Shown: positions 9,279-19,539, numbered from the stretch's first letter. The stretch: 64,000 nt of DNA from Rubinisphaera italica (GCF_007859715.1 NZ_SJPG01000001.1:1576728-1640727), one strand, 5' to 3'. Notes: generated from the sequence alone by a model not told the origin. Numbers and translations are program-made.

Positions 9279-10724
9279 ATGAAACCTAATTCATCCTGTA
9301 ATTCTCGAAGACACTTTCTGTCTCAGAATGCGTTGGGCATTTCTTCACTGGGACTTGCTTCTCTACTGAGCGCGGATAGCGTGCCTGCAGCCCCGGCTAA
9401 GCCATCGCTGATACCGATTGAATATGATCTGTTACCGAAACAACCGCACCATCCACCGCAAGCCAAAGCGATGATTTCAATCTTCACTGGTGGCGGTCCG
9501 AGTCATCTGGATCTGTTCGACCGCAAGCCGATCCTTGATAAATATGCCGGAGAGCAGTTTCCGGGGAGTGATATCAAATATGATAATGCCGGACAGGCAA
9601 CGTCTGTTGTACTGCCTACGCCGTGGAAATTTTCCAGGTGTGGTCAGTCAGGCATGGAAGTGAATGATGAACTTCTGCCACACTTTGCCAATATCGTCGA
9701 TGATGTGACCCTGATCCGCTCAATGAATCTTCCTGATATCCGGAATCATGTCGCGGGGATGCGCGCTTTGACAACGGGCCGCGGTCGTGATGGCTGGCCT
9801 TCTTTGGGAAGTTGGCTTGTTTATGGCCTGGGAGCGAAAACTCAAAGCTTGCCGGCGTTTGTTGCGTTAATCGTCAATAGCGATCCCCCCGGTTCCCCAT
9901 TTTGGGACAGTCGGCATCTTCCATCGATTTATCAGGGAACGATTGTCCGTGAGCAAAATCCTCGGATTGCACATTTGGATCCGCCCAAGCACCTGCAGGG
10001 CGATGCACAATCTCGTCAGCTCGATTTGCTCCGGCAGTTGAATCAGTCGCATCTTCAGGAGCATGCCGGCGAGCAGGATCTTTCTGCAAGAATTGCCAGT
10101 TATGAATTAGCGGCTCGCATGCAAACGTCGGCTACAGAAGCCCTCGATTTGAATAAAGAGTCCAAATCCATTCATGAAATGTACGGGACACAGGATGGTG
10201 AAACTCGCAAGCTGGCAGAAGCCTGTCTATTAGCCCGTCGACTTGTCGAACGTGGGGTCCGCTTCGTGCAAATCTGGAATTATGCTTGGGATATGCATGA
10301 GAATATCTTTGCTGCTCTCACCGGTGCTTGTAAACGGATCGACAAGCCTTCGGCAGCTTTGGTTACAGATTTGAAACAAAGAGGATTGCTGGACAGTACG
10401 ATCGTGCAATGGGGTGGAGAAATGGGGCGGCTTCCGGTTATTCAGGATCGTGGTAAAGGTCGAAAACCTGGCCGTGATCATAATACGGAAGGCTTTTCTA
10501 TCTGGATGGCTGGCGGTGGAATAAAGGCTGGTCATGTCCATGGGAAAACGGATGAATTCGGTCATCGGGCAATCGAAGATGTTGTCACACAACACGATTT
10601 CCATGCAACCATCATGCATCAGATGGGACTCAATCACACCGAATTGGCCCATCCAACAAACGGACAATCCGTGACTCTTGTTGAACCTGGGCAAGGTTCG
10701 GTCGTCGAAAAAATATTGGCTTAA
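9279..10724 (+). CDS. DUF1501 protein, Tat-exported, sulfatase-like fold, subtype A, pair 1
   Basis: This 481-residue protein has a twin-arginine signal (SRRHFL, Arg10-Arg11) followed by a hydrophobic stretch ending about residue 40. DUF1501 proteins are related to the alkaline phosphatase/sulfatase fold. The expected blocks are present: GGGPSHLDLFDRKP near the start, WGGEMGRLPV, GRDHNTEGFSIWMAGGG and HDFHATIMHQMGL at the end. The start is the ATG at 9279; an in-frame TTG at 9267 overlaps the PSD1 stop and is possible. There is no clear ribosome binding site, so coupling to the upstream gene is likely. WGGEMGR marks the same subtype as the 52334 paralogue, in contrast to WGGEFGR in the 45323 and 54379 genes. 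Exact reaction unknown. Confidence 0.9.
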   Translation: MKPNSSCNSRRHFLSQNALGISSLGLASLLSADSVPAAPAKPSLIPIEYDLLPKQPHHPPQAKAMISIFTGGGPSHLDLFDRKPILDKYAGEQFPGSDIKYDNAGQATSVVLPTPWKFSRCGQSGMEVNDELLPHFANIVDDVTLIRSMNLPDIRNHVAGMRALTTGRGRDGWPSLGSWLVYGLGAKTQSLPAFVALIVNSDPPGSPFWDSRHLPSIYQGTIVREQNPRIAHLDPPKHLQGDAQSRQLDLLRQLNQSHLQEHAGEQDLSARIASYELAARMQTSATEALDLNKESKSIHEMYGTQDGETRKLAEACLLARRLVERGVRFVQIWNYAWDMHENIFAALTGACKRIDKPSAALVTDLKQRGLLDSTIVQWGGEMGRLPVIQDRGKGRKPGRDHNTEGFSIWMAGGGIKAGHVHGKTDEFGHRAIEDVVTQHDFHATIMHQMGLNHTELAHPTNGQSVTLVEPGQGSVVEKILA

Positions 10725-10775
10725 TTTGTGACTGGATTTTTGCGAAAAGACAGAATTCATAAATCCAAAGCCTCT

Positions 10776-10980
10776 TAACCCGAAGCGTCAGCAAGGGGAC
10801 GGCTTTCGATTCGTAATTCGGTTAAACTCAAATATCAAGTCGTGCCTGTTATTTTAGGTGAAATACTGATCTGCGTGGCATGAAAATTGCTTGTTTTGCT
10901 ATCAGTTTAACAGGGATGACATGGACAAGATCTCGTTGATTATGAATTCCACAAGGGCCCCTCGCTGACGCTTCGGGTTA
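10776..10980. repeat. 23-base inverted repeat pair
   Basis: Bases 10776-10798 (TAACCCGAAGCGTCAGCA + AGGGG) reappear in inverse orientation at 10958-10980 with one mismatch in 23. The 159 bases between them contain no plausible gene. The arms resemble short interspersed palindromic elements of planctomycete intergenic DNA; this resemblance is from memory, not a search. A small MITE-like element bounded by the arms is one reading. Confidence 0.75.
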
Positions 10981-11080
10981 TGATTTTATTGGAATTTGCA
11001 TACCTCCAGTCATAATTTGGGCTGAGGTGTTTTAAAGCACGACAACGGAGTGCGTTACCGTCATTTGAGGCCCAACTCTA

Positions 11081-11194
11081 TGCCCTGAAAGGGCAATAGT
11101 GCTCTGTTCCAACTAACAATAGAGTGGCACTGGCTTTGTCAGTGTATCAAACTTCCCTTTTAGTCTCGACTTGCACTGTCGAAACCAGTGGCAC
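11081..11194. repeat. Cluster of hairpin-forming repeats
   Basis: A perfect hairpin (TGCCCT-GAA-AGGGCA) lies at 11081-11095. It is followed by a pair of 23-base arms in inverse orientation, 11124-11146 (GTGGCACTGGCTTTGTCAGT...) and 11172-11194, agreeing at about 18 of 23 positions. The region 10725-11394 holds no supported gene; a 64-codon frame at 11235-11429 overlaps the next gene and has no support. Read with the 10776-10980 pair, this is a REP-like intergenic cluster. Confidence 0.6.
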
Positions 11195-11394
11195 ACAACC
11201 CAAAGTTTAAGCGTAACGATCCACTAGTTACAGAATGCGTGAGTCACGGCAATGGTCGCATAATGACCGCCGTGGTGTGGTAGCGCTCATGTTTGTCCTG
11301 GTAGTTCTTATTTCTTTGAAGAGAATGAATTCAACTGACAATAAGCACTTTGTAAAACGAAATATCAGCAATCAAACAGAAATAGGAAGATCCC

Positions 11395-12768
11395 ATGACG
11401 ATCATAAGCATCAATCCCGCCACGAATGAAGAACTTGAGACCTACACGGCGTTATCTAAAGATGATGTCGTTGATGCGATTGGGAAGTCACACCATGCCT
11501 ACCAAAGCTGGCGAAAGACATCTTTTGATGAACGTAAAAAGGCTCTCTTAAAATTCGCAGAATTATTGCGAAAGGATGCTGATGAATTTGCTCGTACAAT
11601 CACACTTGACATGGGGAAGAGAATATCTGAAAGCCAGTATGAGATTGAGTATTGCGCGAGCATTGCGGAGTATTATGCCAACGGAGCTGAGAAATTTCTC
11701 GCTGATCAACCGATGAAAGATGTCGATGCAGATGCCTATCTTCACTACGAACCACTCGGCGTGTTGATGGGTGTGATGCCATGGAACTTTCCCTTTTATC
11801 AAGTGATTCGGTTTGCGACTCCCAACATCATGGCTGGCAATACCGTGATGGTGAAGCATGCGAACAATGTGCCTCAATGTGCTGAGGCGATCGCTGAGTT
11901 GTTCTCGCAGTGCGGACTTCCCGACGGTGTTTACACGAACTTGTTCATTCCCACTGACTTCGTTGAAGACATTGTGTCGGACGCGCGTGTTCAAGGCGTT
12001 TCGCTGACAGGCAGCGAAAAGGCGGGAGCGGCGGTTGCAGCATTGGCTGGTAAGAATCTCAAACGCAGTGTGCTCGAACTCGGCGGGAATGATCCGTTCA
12101 TCGTTTTGGAAGATGCCGATTTGGAAAAGACAGTCGAGTTGGCGGTTAAGGGACGAATGGTAAATGCGGGGCAATCGTGCGTTGCCTCAAAACGATTTAT
12201 CGTGGTCGCAGAAGTGGCTGACAAATTTCTATCGGCCTTCAAGGAACAGATGTCGCAACTGAAGATGGGTAACCCGTTGGACGAAGAGACAACGTTGTCT
12301 CCTTTGTCGACCGAAGAGGCTGCAGTGAAGTTGCAGAAGCAAGTCCAGGGAACCATCAATGCAGGAGCGACGGTTGTCCTCGGTGGTGATCGACCGGATC
12401 GCCAAGGTGCGTACTTCAACCCCACAATCCTGTCTGATATTACGCCAGACATGCCCACGTTCGATCAGGAACTGTTCGGTCCGGTTGCAAGCGTCTATGT
12501 AGTCAAAGACGAAGCTGAAGCCATTGAGCTTGCCAACAATTCTTCCTATGGACTTGGCGGTAGCATCTACACGCAAGACATCGAGCGAGGGCGTCGCGTC
12601 GCTGAACAAATCGAAACAGGTATGGTCTTCATCAATCAGCCCACTAAATCTCAAGCAGAATTGCCGTTTGGCGGCATCAAGAATTCCGGTTACGGAAGGG
12701 AGTTATCGCATCTCGGCATCCTCGAATTTGTCAACAAGAAAATCATCCACCTGGGTAACAGAAAATAG
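11395..12768 (+). CDS. NAD(P)-dependent aldehyde dehydrogenase, succinate-semialdehyde dehydrogenase type
   Basis: This 457-residue cytoplasmic enzyme oxidises an aldehyde to the acid. The fold signature MPWNFPFYQ, the general-base glutamate in LELGGND (Glu228) and the catalytic cysteine in NAGQSC (Cys262) are present, as is the C-terminal PFGGIKNSGYGRE. Length and motifs fit the short single-domain succinate-semialdehyde dehydrogenase group, but the substrate is not proven. AGGAAG upstream of 11395 supports the start. The neighbour at 12869 on the same strand, 100 bases on, is a CurA-like reductase, so joint handling of reactive carbonyls is plausible. The gene follows the repeat cluster at 10.8-11.2 kb. 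Confidence 0.93.
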   Translation: MTIISINPATNEELETYTALSKDDVVDAIGKSHHAYQSWRKTSFDERKKALLKFAELLRKDADEFARTITLDMGKRISESQYEIEYCASIAEYYANGAEKFLADQPMKDVDADAYLHYEPLGVLMGVMPWNFPFYQVIRFATPNIMAGNTVMVKHANNVPQCAEAIAELFSQCGLPDGVYTNLFIPTDFVEDIVSDARVQGVSLTGSEKAGAAVAALAGKNLKRSVLELGGNDPFIVLEDADLEKTVELAVKGRMVNAGQSCVASKRFIVVAEVADKFLSAFKEQMSQLKMGNPLDEETTLSPLSTEEAAVKLQKQVQGTINAGATVVLGGDRPDRQGAYFNPTILSDITPDMPTFDQELFGPVASVYVVKDEAEAIELANNSSYGLGGSIYTQDIERGRRVAEQIETGMVFINQPTKSQAELPFGGIKNSGYGRELSHLGILEFVNKKIIHLGNRK

Positions 12769-12868
12769 AGCTATCAACAAATAACAAAACAGTGCCATAG
12801 GATTCAATTCACGCATTCGGCTTCACATTTCGTTGAGTCGACGGAGCATCTACCAAATGGAGTCTGAC

Positions 12869-13888
12869 ATGAGTACATCTACAACAACAAGCAACCGTGA
12901 AGTTCATCTTCATTCTCGTCCAGACGGTAAGCCGTCGCCTTCGGACTTTAAATTAATAACGAGCGAACTCTCGCCAATCGTAGAAGGCGAATTCCTTGTC
13001 AAGAATAAATGGATGTCCGTAGATCCATACATGCGTGGACGCATGAAAGATGGTGAAAGCTACGTTGAACCATTCCAGATCGGAAAGTCACTGGAAGGTG
13101 GCTGTATCGGCAAGGTCGTCGAGTCACAGAACAGTGAGTTCAAAGAGGGCGACTATGTGCTCGGGAATCTTGGCTGGCGGGAATACTGGAAGTCAAATGG
13201 AGAAGGCGTCGCAAAGATTGATGCGAATCTTGCGCCTTTACAGGCGTTTCTTGGTGTGCTGGGGATGACCGGCATGACCGCCTGGGTTGGTCTTAAACGC
13301 GTGGCTGAGCTTCAACCCGGCTGCACGATATTTGTATCAGCCGCTTCGGGAGCGGTTGGTTCAATCGTCTGTCAGATTGCCAAAGCGAACAACTGCCAGG
13401 TGATCGGAAGTGCTGGTAAGCCCGAGAAGATAGAATGGTTGCAAGATGTCGCAAAGGTCGATGCTGTGATCAACTACAAGGAAACAAATAATCTCAGTGA
13501 TGCGCTCGGAAAGGCTGCTCCCGACGGAATAGATGTCTATTTTGATAATGTTGGTGGAGATCATCTGGAGGCAGCTCTGGATCATCTGAACGACTTCAGC
13601 TGTGTTGTTTGTTGCGGAATGATTTCAACTTACAACGCGACGGAACCTTCTGCTGCCCCGCGAAACCTGTTCAAGATCATCGGTAAGAGAATTCGTATGC
13701 AAGGTTTCATTGTGCGAGATCACATGCACGACCGTGACGACTTTCTGCGTGAAATGACTACTCTGATTCGTGACGACAAAATTCATTGGGAAGAAACTGT
13801 CACCGATGGACTGGAGAACGCTGCCGACGCATTTATCGGATTGTTCGACGGAGACAATCTTGGAAAGTCGCTAGTCCGCATTAAGTAA
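12869..13888 (+). CDS. NADPH-dependent medium-chain reductase, CurA / prostaglandin-reductase-like
   Basis: This 339-residue zinc-independent MDR-superfamily enzyme probably reduces alpha,beta-unsaturated ketones or aldehydes. Features are the N-terminal substrate domain with MSVDPYMRGRM, then GMTGMTAWVGL, the Rossmann motif SAASGAVGSIVCQIAK, a FDNVGGD block and MQGFIVRDH near the end, all typical of the leukotriene B4 12-hydroxydehydrogenase/CurA group. No structural-zinc cysteine cluster is visible. I chose the ATG at 12869 because GGAG sits six bases upstream; in-frame ATGs at 12833 and 12857 would add 12 or 4 residues. It sits 100 bases after the aldehyde dehydrogenase in the same direction. 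Confidence 0.9.
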   Translation: MSTSTTTSNREVHLHSRPDGKPSPSDFKLITSELSPIVEGEFLVKNKWMSVDPYMRGRMKDGESYVEPFQIGKSLEGGCIGKVVESQNSEFKEGDYVLGNLGWREYWKSNGEGVAKIDANLAPLQAFLGVLGMTGMTAWVGLKRVAELQPGCTIFVSAASGAVGSIVCQIAKANNCQVIGSAGKPEKIEWLQDVAKVDAVINYKETNNLSDALGKAAPDGIDVYFDNVGGDHLEAALDHLNDFSCVVCCGMISTYNATEPSAAPRNLFKIIGKRIRMQGFIVRDHMHDRDDFLREMTTLIRDDKIHWEETVTDGLENAADAFIGLFDGDNLGKSLVRIK

Positions 13889-14129
13889 GACGATCTTGCA
13901 GATCTACAACTGGAATCTGTATCTCGATGGCGAAAGTGGACATAACCATAACCCCGCTCGCACCATTCCTGGGGAGGCCCATTGCAATCTAGCATCTGGT
14001 ATTTTTATACTTTCTTGTTGAATGAATTTCTTATTGCATGAATTCTCGTCATAATGTGTGACGTCTACGAGTAGCCAACTGCTCTGAGCTTCTGTCAAAA
14101 TCCCAATAGCACATTGTAAAGTCGACTAA

Positions 14130-15830
14130 ATGCCTGCCATATTCCGATTTCATCGATACGCAACTTTTGTGGCAATCGTATTCTTCTCATTTGCCATTGG
14201 CTGCGATCGCAAGAAGCAGGAGACTAAAGAGAAGCGGCCTCGACCTGTTGTAGTTCAATTACTAACAAAGCAGCCTCCACCGAGTTCGTCGTCAATTTCT
14301 GCATCAGTGGCCTCTTGGAAAACCGAAGAGATTGGTTTTGAAGTCGGTGGACGTGTGCAGTATGTTCTGGAACCAAACACAGAAGTTGAAGGTCGTGTTA
14401 TTGATGAAAGTGGAAAACTCCTTATTGAGGGAACGCCAATTGGGCAAATCGAAAGCGAACGTTATCAACTCGCGGTCGCTCTGGAGAAATCGGATGTTGT
14501 GAAAGCCGAGCAGAATCTGGCGGTGGCTGAAATAACGCTCAAGGAAAGTCTTCCCGCCCAAATTGCGGCAGCGAAAGCCACCCTTTCAAAAATACGAACG
14601 GAATACGATCGAAACCTGCAACTGCTTGCGCAAAATGCGGTCTCCCAAGGTGAAGTGGACGAGGTCGAGGCGAATCTCAAAAACGCCCAGGCAGAATTGC
14701 TTGTGCTCGAATCCAATAAAAAGTCGCAGAAGGCAGAAATTGAATCGCTTAAGAATGCGATCTTGCAATCCAAACAAAATCTGCGTGATGCAGAACGAAA
14801 CCTCGAAGACTGCAAACTGTTTTCTTCTTTCAAGGGACAGATCGCAGACGTTTCTGTCGTTCCCGGAAGTGTTGTTTCCGCTGGGCAGCCTGCCATTACC
14901 GTCCAGATGATGGATCCGATAAAAGTTGAATTTGAGGTCTCTGCCGAGGAGTCGCGGCGTCTGGAAAGGATTGAAATCTTACCCGTCATGGTCAACATGC
15001 CGGATGGAACTGTTCAGCAGCGGGAAGGATATTTATACAGAATTGATCCCGTGGCAGATCCACTTACCAGAACTTATACCGTGACTTTGCTGGTTATGAA
15101 TGAGAAAGTGAATGGTTTGGAAAATGAACAGGATCTGGCGACCACATCCCATATCTGGCGTCTGGATTTTAAGTTTTTGCCGGGAGCGAATGAAAACACG
15201 CTATTTGCTGAAGAAGGTGCTATTCTTCAGGACGATGAAGGATATTATCTGTGGCAGGTTACGAACGTTACCGTTGGAGAACGACCACCACTTAATGGGC
15301 TTCTCGATGTCCGCAAGGTTCGTATTACTCCTCAATCTCTAAAAGTACCATTCCTGGGGAATTGGGTGTTTCAGCATGTCATTGTCAATGACGAAGAGTT
15401 CGCCCCCAAAAAGAATTTTATTATCGGTGAAATTGAAGTCAAACAGGGCACTCCGGAAACCTGGAACGGAGATCAGGTCCTGCTGGATTCCGGAGGCAAA
15501 TGGATCCTCCGGCCGGGAGATCTGGCAAAAGTCAATTTGTCGGGAGCTGAAACTATTGAAGGCTTGTATGTGCCCATGGATGCAATTGTCAGGACAGACA
15601 ACAACTCCTATCTCTTTATTGTGGAAGAAGAAGGCCAACAATTAATCGCAAAGCGAATCCCAATTCGGATCGCGGAGAGTTCTGGCAAGAAGACGACAAC
15701 CAGTTTACTTCGGATTGAACCCGTTGACGATGTTGCTCTGGAAGGTCGCAGATATATTGTCAAGGGGGCTCATTACATGATCGATGGCGAACCAGTCGCT
15801 CCTGTGAGTGACTCGGAGGAGATACAATGA
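14130..15830 (+). CDS. RND efflux periplasmic adaptor (HlyD/MFP family), lipoprotein
   Basis: This 566-residue membrane-fusion protein links an inner-membrane RND pump to an outer-membrane channel. It has a lipoprotein signal with lipobox FAIGC (Cys25). A lipoyl-like half motif follows, then a long coiled-coil hairpin from about residue 120 to 230, then beta-barrel segments (DPIKVEFEVSAEESRRL). It is longer than the usual 350-420 residues because of an extended C-terminal half, about 330-566, of beta-rich sequence. Its stop overlaps the pump start by four bases (ATGA at 15827), so the two are translationally coupled. No TolC-like gene is nearby. Confidence 0.92.
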   Translation: MPAIFRFHRYATFVAIVFFSFAIGCDRKKQETKEKRPRPVVVQLLTKQPPPSSSSISASVASWKTEEIGFEVGGRVQYVLEPNTEVEGRVIDESGKLLIEGTPIGQIESERYQLAVALEKSDVVKAEQNLAVAEITLKESLPAQIAAAKATLSKIRTEYDRNLQLLAQNAVSQGEVDEVEANLKNAQAELLVLESNKKSQKAEIESLKNAILQSKQNLRDAERNLEDCKLFSSFKGQIADVSVVPGSVVSAGQPAITVQMMDPIKVEFEVSAEESRRLERIEILPVMVNMPDGTVQQREGYLYRIDPVADPLTRTYTVTLLVMNEKVNGLENEQDLATTSHIWRLDFKFLPGANENTLFAEEGAILQDDEGYYLWQVTNVTVGERPPLNGLLDVRKVRITPQSLKVPFLGNWVFQHVIVNDEEFAPKKNFIIGEIEVKQGTPETWNGDQVLLDSGGKWILRPGDLAKVNLSGAETIEGLYVPMDAIVRTDNNSYLFIVEEEGQQLIAKRIPIRIAESSGKKTTTSLLRIEPVDDVALEGRRYIVKGAHYMIDGEPVAPVSDSEEIQ

Positions 15831-18800
15831 ATCTCTCAACGCTGTCGATTCGTTATCGTCCGATTGTGTTAACTTTCGTGGGTCTGGTCACGGTCTGGGG
15901 AGTGATTACATTTGCCACAATGCCACGGCGTGAAGACCCCGAATTCACAATTCGCACCTGTGTTGTATCGACTCAATGGCCAGGCTCTCCGACGATCAAA
16001 GTCGAGGAACTTGTCACCGACAAGCTGGAAGAAGAACTCGATAGCATCGAAGAAATCGATTATCTGAACTCGGAAACGACGAATGGTCAGTCGATCATTT
16101 ATGTCAATTTAGAAGATAATGTTCCGCCAGGAGACATTCAGCAGGTTTGGGATAAAGTTCGAGCGAAAGTTGATCTCGTCCCGATGCCGGACCCAGGAAT
16201 TCATCCGATCGTCAATGATGAATTTGGTGACACAACGATTCTCCTGCTGGGGATCTATCAAGTGCCGCTGGAAGGGCAGGATCAAGTTGAGGATCAAAAT
16301 CGCTACAGCCCCCGCCAACTTGAGATTTATGCAGACAAAGTCAAGGACGCAATCCGCCTCCTTCCTGGAGTTGCAAAAGTAGATAAATATGGAGTTCAGG
16401 ACGAGGCAATATTTATCGAAGCCGATTTAGGAGCGTGGTCGCAACTGAATTTGACGAGCTCGACTCTCAAGGATTTACTCAAAGCCCGGAATATTGTTGC
16501 TCCTGGTGGAACGATTGACACGAAAGATGGCAAATTCAATGTCAAGCCGGGGGGCGAATTCGATGCAATGAGCGAAATCGAAATGCTGACTGTCGGGACG
16601 GTTCAAAGCGGAGATTCCAGTAATCGAGTCTCTCTGAATGATCTTGGATTGACTGTGAAACGCGATTACGAAGACCCTCCCGCTGTCATTAGTCGCTTTA
16701 CGGAAGACCGAGGTACATTTCCAGCTGTGATGCTGGGGATGACGATGAAATCGGGCTCCAATATTGTTGACGTTTGTGAAAGCGCAATGGCACGGATCGA
16801 TCAACTCGTCAATGTCGAACAGGCCCTCCCTCGCGATATCGAGATCCGCCCGGTCTCTCAACAGTCGGACAACGTAACCGCAAAAATTGATGATGTGATT
16901 AATAACGTCATCTCTGCCATTCTAATTGTTGTGGTCGTTGTCTATCTGTTTCTGGGCGTGAGAACTTCACTGGTCATGGCTGCAAATATTCCCTTTGTCG
17001 TTCTCGGCTCAATCGCCATCGTCAGTTTGTTCGGGGTCGAACTGGAGCAAATCTCGCTGGCGTCAATCATCATCGCACTAGGTCTGTTGGTCGATAATGC
17101 TGTCCAGGTTTGCGATCAGACACGTACCAATATATTAGAGGGGATGACACCGACGGACGCAGCTGTCTGTGGAACCAATACTCTCATGTTTCCCATGCTG
17201 ACAGGAACGCTGACAACCGTTGCGGCTTTCTTACCGATGTTGTTTGCCCTGGAGGGTGGAAGTGCAGAATATGTTTATAGTTTGCCTGTGACCCTCTCTA
17301 CAACATTGTTACTCAGCTGGGTTTATGCAATGACGATCTGCGTTGTTCTTGCAGCCTCGATCATTCGTGCTCCTAAGAATCCAGATCGTCCTTCCGCTCC
17401 TCTCCCGTGGTTGAATGAATTGTTTGAAAACTTACGACGAAAAGGTTCTTCCGGGAAAACCACGTCGCCTAATCAGACAAAGCAGAAAGACGACAACATT
17501 TTCATGCAGGTTTACGGTGCAACCGCATGGGTCGCCATTAAGTACAAGTGGATCAGTGCCATTGCAGCCATGGGTTTATTGTTTGCAACACTTCAACTGC
17601 CTGTCAGTTCAGAATTTTTTCCGCTTGATCGTCGGGATCAGTTTTACGTCAATATCAAACTTCCCGAAACGGCTACCATTGAGCAAACCAATGCGGTTGT
17701 CGCACAAGTGGAGTCTGCGATTAAGAAACTCAGTCTAATTACGGATAAGAATGGCAATGACGTTGAGCGTCTAAGAGTAATGCGAAGTATCATCGGTCAG
17801 GGAGGCGCACGATGGGCACTTTCTGTCGCTCCTCAACCAGCCGGTTCCAATACGGCACAAATACTCGTGCGGACAACGAATGGATCTCTGACCGATGGAA
17901 TGATACGCGACTTGCGTCAAGCAGTCGATTTCGGAAACAAAGAACGCGACATTCTTCCCATTGCAGGTGCACGCATCACTGCAAAACGACTGCAGATGGG
18001 ACCAGATGCCGCTCCCGTTGAGTTGAGAGTCTCTGGTGACGGATTTGCTGATATCAACGAACTGCGAAAAATCGCAGATGAAGTGAAGCTGATGATTCAC
18101 CAGGAAAGTGGGACTTGGGACATCGCTGATTCCTGGGGGATCGATGGATTTCAACTCAATGTCAATATCGATGAAGAAAAGGCGAATCTTTCCGGTATCA
18201 CGAATGCGGCGGTCGCTGATACGCTCAATTCCTATTTCACAGGATTGGAACTGACGACTTTTCGCGAAGAGGATCATCTCGTCCCTGTTTACTTTCGACT
18301 TCGCCCCGAAGATCGCCAGGATTTGTCAGGAATAGATACCGCATTCGTTGAAGGAACCAATGGCAAAATTCCACTCAATTCCGTCGCCACCATCACTCCG
18401 GTCTGGCAACCTGCAAAAATTGATCGACGCGATCAAAACCGCACGATCGAGGTGACTGCTGAAGTTGAAGATGGCGTTCAGGGTAATGATGTCGTTTTAA
18501 GTGTTTGGAATTCTGACCGTATGAAAGCGTTGATCGAATCTCTTCCTGTCGGCTACAGAATTGAGATTGGCGGTGCGTTGGAGGAAAGTCAGGATGCGTC
18601 AGCACAGATGATGACTTCATTCGGGATCTCCATTTTGTGCATCATTCTGATTCTGGTGATTCAATACAATGGATGGTCGAAAATGATTGTCATTCTGATG
18701 ACATTGCCTCTGGCAGTGATCGGTGCCTGGTTCGGCTTATGGGTCACACAGAACCCGCTCGGTTTTATGTCTCAACTGGGACTGCTGTCTTTATTCGGAA

Positions 18801-19165
18801 TTGTTCTCAACACGGGAATTATCTTCATTGAATTCGCCGATATTCTGATCGCGCAGAAGCGTGACGAACTCTCGTCTGCCGGAAGTGCAAACGGACCCAT
18901 TGCAGGATTGAATGTCGATGAATTTCGAAATTGCCTGATCTCTGCTGGTAAGCAACGCATGCTTCCCATCTTCCTGACAACAGCTACCACAATCGGTGGA
19001 CTCTTCCCATTGGCGCTCTCCGGCGGACCGCTCTGGGAAGGCATGGCCTGGTTGATGATTTACGGTTTATTGGCTGCCACCATGCTGACGCTCTATATTA
19101 TCCCGGCTCTCTATGCCATTCTCGTCGAGACATTTCGAATTCGCCCCATCGAAAATAATCCTTGA
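15827..19165 (+). CDS. RND-type efflux permease (AcrB/HAE family)
   Basis: This 1112-residue inner-membrane proton-driven pump has the expected length. A first transmembrane helix (about residues 10-30) is followed by a large periplasmic loop, helices at about 350-540, a second loop and a second helix bundle to the C-terminus. The proton-relay site in TM4 reads GLLVDNAVQ (Asp423-Asn424), where AcrB has two aspartates; Asp-Asn occurs in other RND groups. The PRREDPEFTIR block at the N-terminus is typical of the family. A charged cytoplasmic linker of about 40 residues (near 520-565) separates the halves. It is coupled to the adaptor upstream. Substrate unknown. Confidence 0.94.
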   Translation: MNLSTLSIRYRPIVLTFVGLVTVWGVITFATMPRREDPEFTIRTCVVSTQWPGSPTIKVEELVTDKLEEELDSIEEIDYLNSETTNGQSIIYVNLEDNVPPGDIQQVWDKVRAKVDLVPMPDPGIHPIVNDEFGDTTILLLGIYQVPLEGQDQVEDQNRYSPRQLEIYADKVKDAIRLLPGVAKVDKYGVQDEAIFIEADLGAWSQLNLTSSTLKDLLKARNIVAPGGTIDTKDGKFNVKPGGEFDAMSEIEMLTVGTVQSGDSSNRVSLNDLGLTVKRDYEDPPAVISRFTEDRGTFPAVMLGMTMKSGSNIVDVCESAMARIDQLVNVEQALPRDIEIRPVSQQSDNVTAKIDDVINNVISAILIVVVVVYLFLGVRTSLVMAANIPFVVLGSIAIVSLFGVELEQISLASIIIALGLLVDNAVQVCDQTRTNILEGMTPTDAAVCGTNTLMFPMLTGTLTTVAAFLPMLFALEGGSAEYVYSLPVTLSTTLLLSWVYAMTICVVLAASIIRAPKNPDRPSAPLPWLNELFENLRRKGSSGKTTSPNQTKQKDDNIFMQVYGATAWVAIKYKWISAIAAMGLLFATLQLPVSSEFFPLDRRDQFYVNIKLPETATIEQTNAVVAQVESAIKKLSLITDKNGNDVERLRVMRSIIGQGGARWALSVAPQPAGSNTAQILVRTTNGSLTDGMIRDLRQAVDFGNKERDILPIAGARITAKRLQMGPDAAPVELRVSGDGFADINELRKIADEVKLMIHQESGTWDIADSWGIDGFQLNVNIDEEKANLSGITNAAVADTLNSYFTGLELTTFREEDHLVPVYFRLRPEDRQDLSGIDTAFVEGTNGKIPLNSVATITPVWQPAKIDRRDQNRTIEVTAEVEDGVQGNDVVLSVWNSDRMKALIESLPVGYRIEIGGALEESQDASAQMMTSFGISILCIILILVIQYNGWSKMIVILMTLPLAVIGAWFGLWVTQNPLGFMSQLGLLSLFGIVLNTGIIFIEFADILIAQKRDELSSAGSANGPIAGLNVDEFRNCLISAGKQRMLPIFLTTATTIGGLFPLALSGGPLWEGMAWLMIYGLLAATMLTLYIIPALYAILVETFRIRPIENNP

Positions 19166-19333
19166 TACGATGACAGAAACTCCGACAATTTATTCCAACT
19201 TTCGCGAGAAATTACGAATTCCTTTGGGATTACGAAATCTAAGCTGGAATGCAGTATTGTTGAGTAATCGTAATATTTGGTTTTTACTACATGAAATTGT
19301 CAGTATGCAGGTTTCAGCATCTCTCGAATAAGT

Positions 19334-19367
19334 TAAAATAAATGTATTGTTTCAAGCATTTATTTTA
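19334..19367. terminator. AT-rich inverted repeat, possible terminator after the RND genes
   Basis: Perfect 11-base arms TAAAATAAATG (19334-19344) and CATTTATTTTA (19357-19367) flank a 12-base loop. It lies 170 bases past the permease stop. The stem is weak and lacks a clear U-run, so a regulatory or cruciform site is as likely. The rest of 19166-19539 shows no supported gene. Confidence 0.4.
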
Positions 19368-19539
19368 GTTATAATTATTATCCAACCAAGCCGCATTCTC
19401 CCTCAAAGCTGCCTGCCACTGCCAACTGATCAGTCACAGGGGATCTTAGTGTCTGACAGGTCTACTGAATGGATTAACAATTTCCAACTGAGATACAGAT
19501 CACGTTGATATCACTGCAAATCTTTTTGAAAGATCGATC

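Noticed and set aside
11235..11429. 64-codon plus-strand frame just before the aldehyde dehydrogenase
   Set aside because: It overlaps the start of the next gene by 35 bases, has no domain or ribosome binding site, and lies against the repeat cluster.
14465..14998. 177-codon antisense frame inside the RND adaptor gene
   Set aside because: Its composition (Ser, Phe, Arg rich) is that of a shadow of the real coiled-coil frame.
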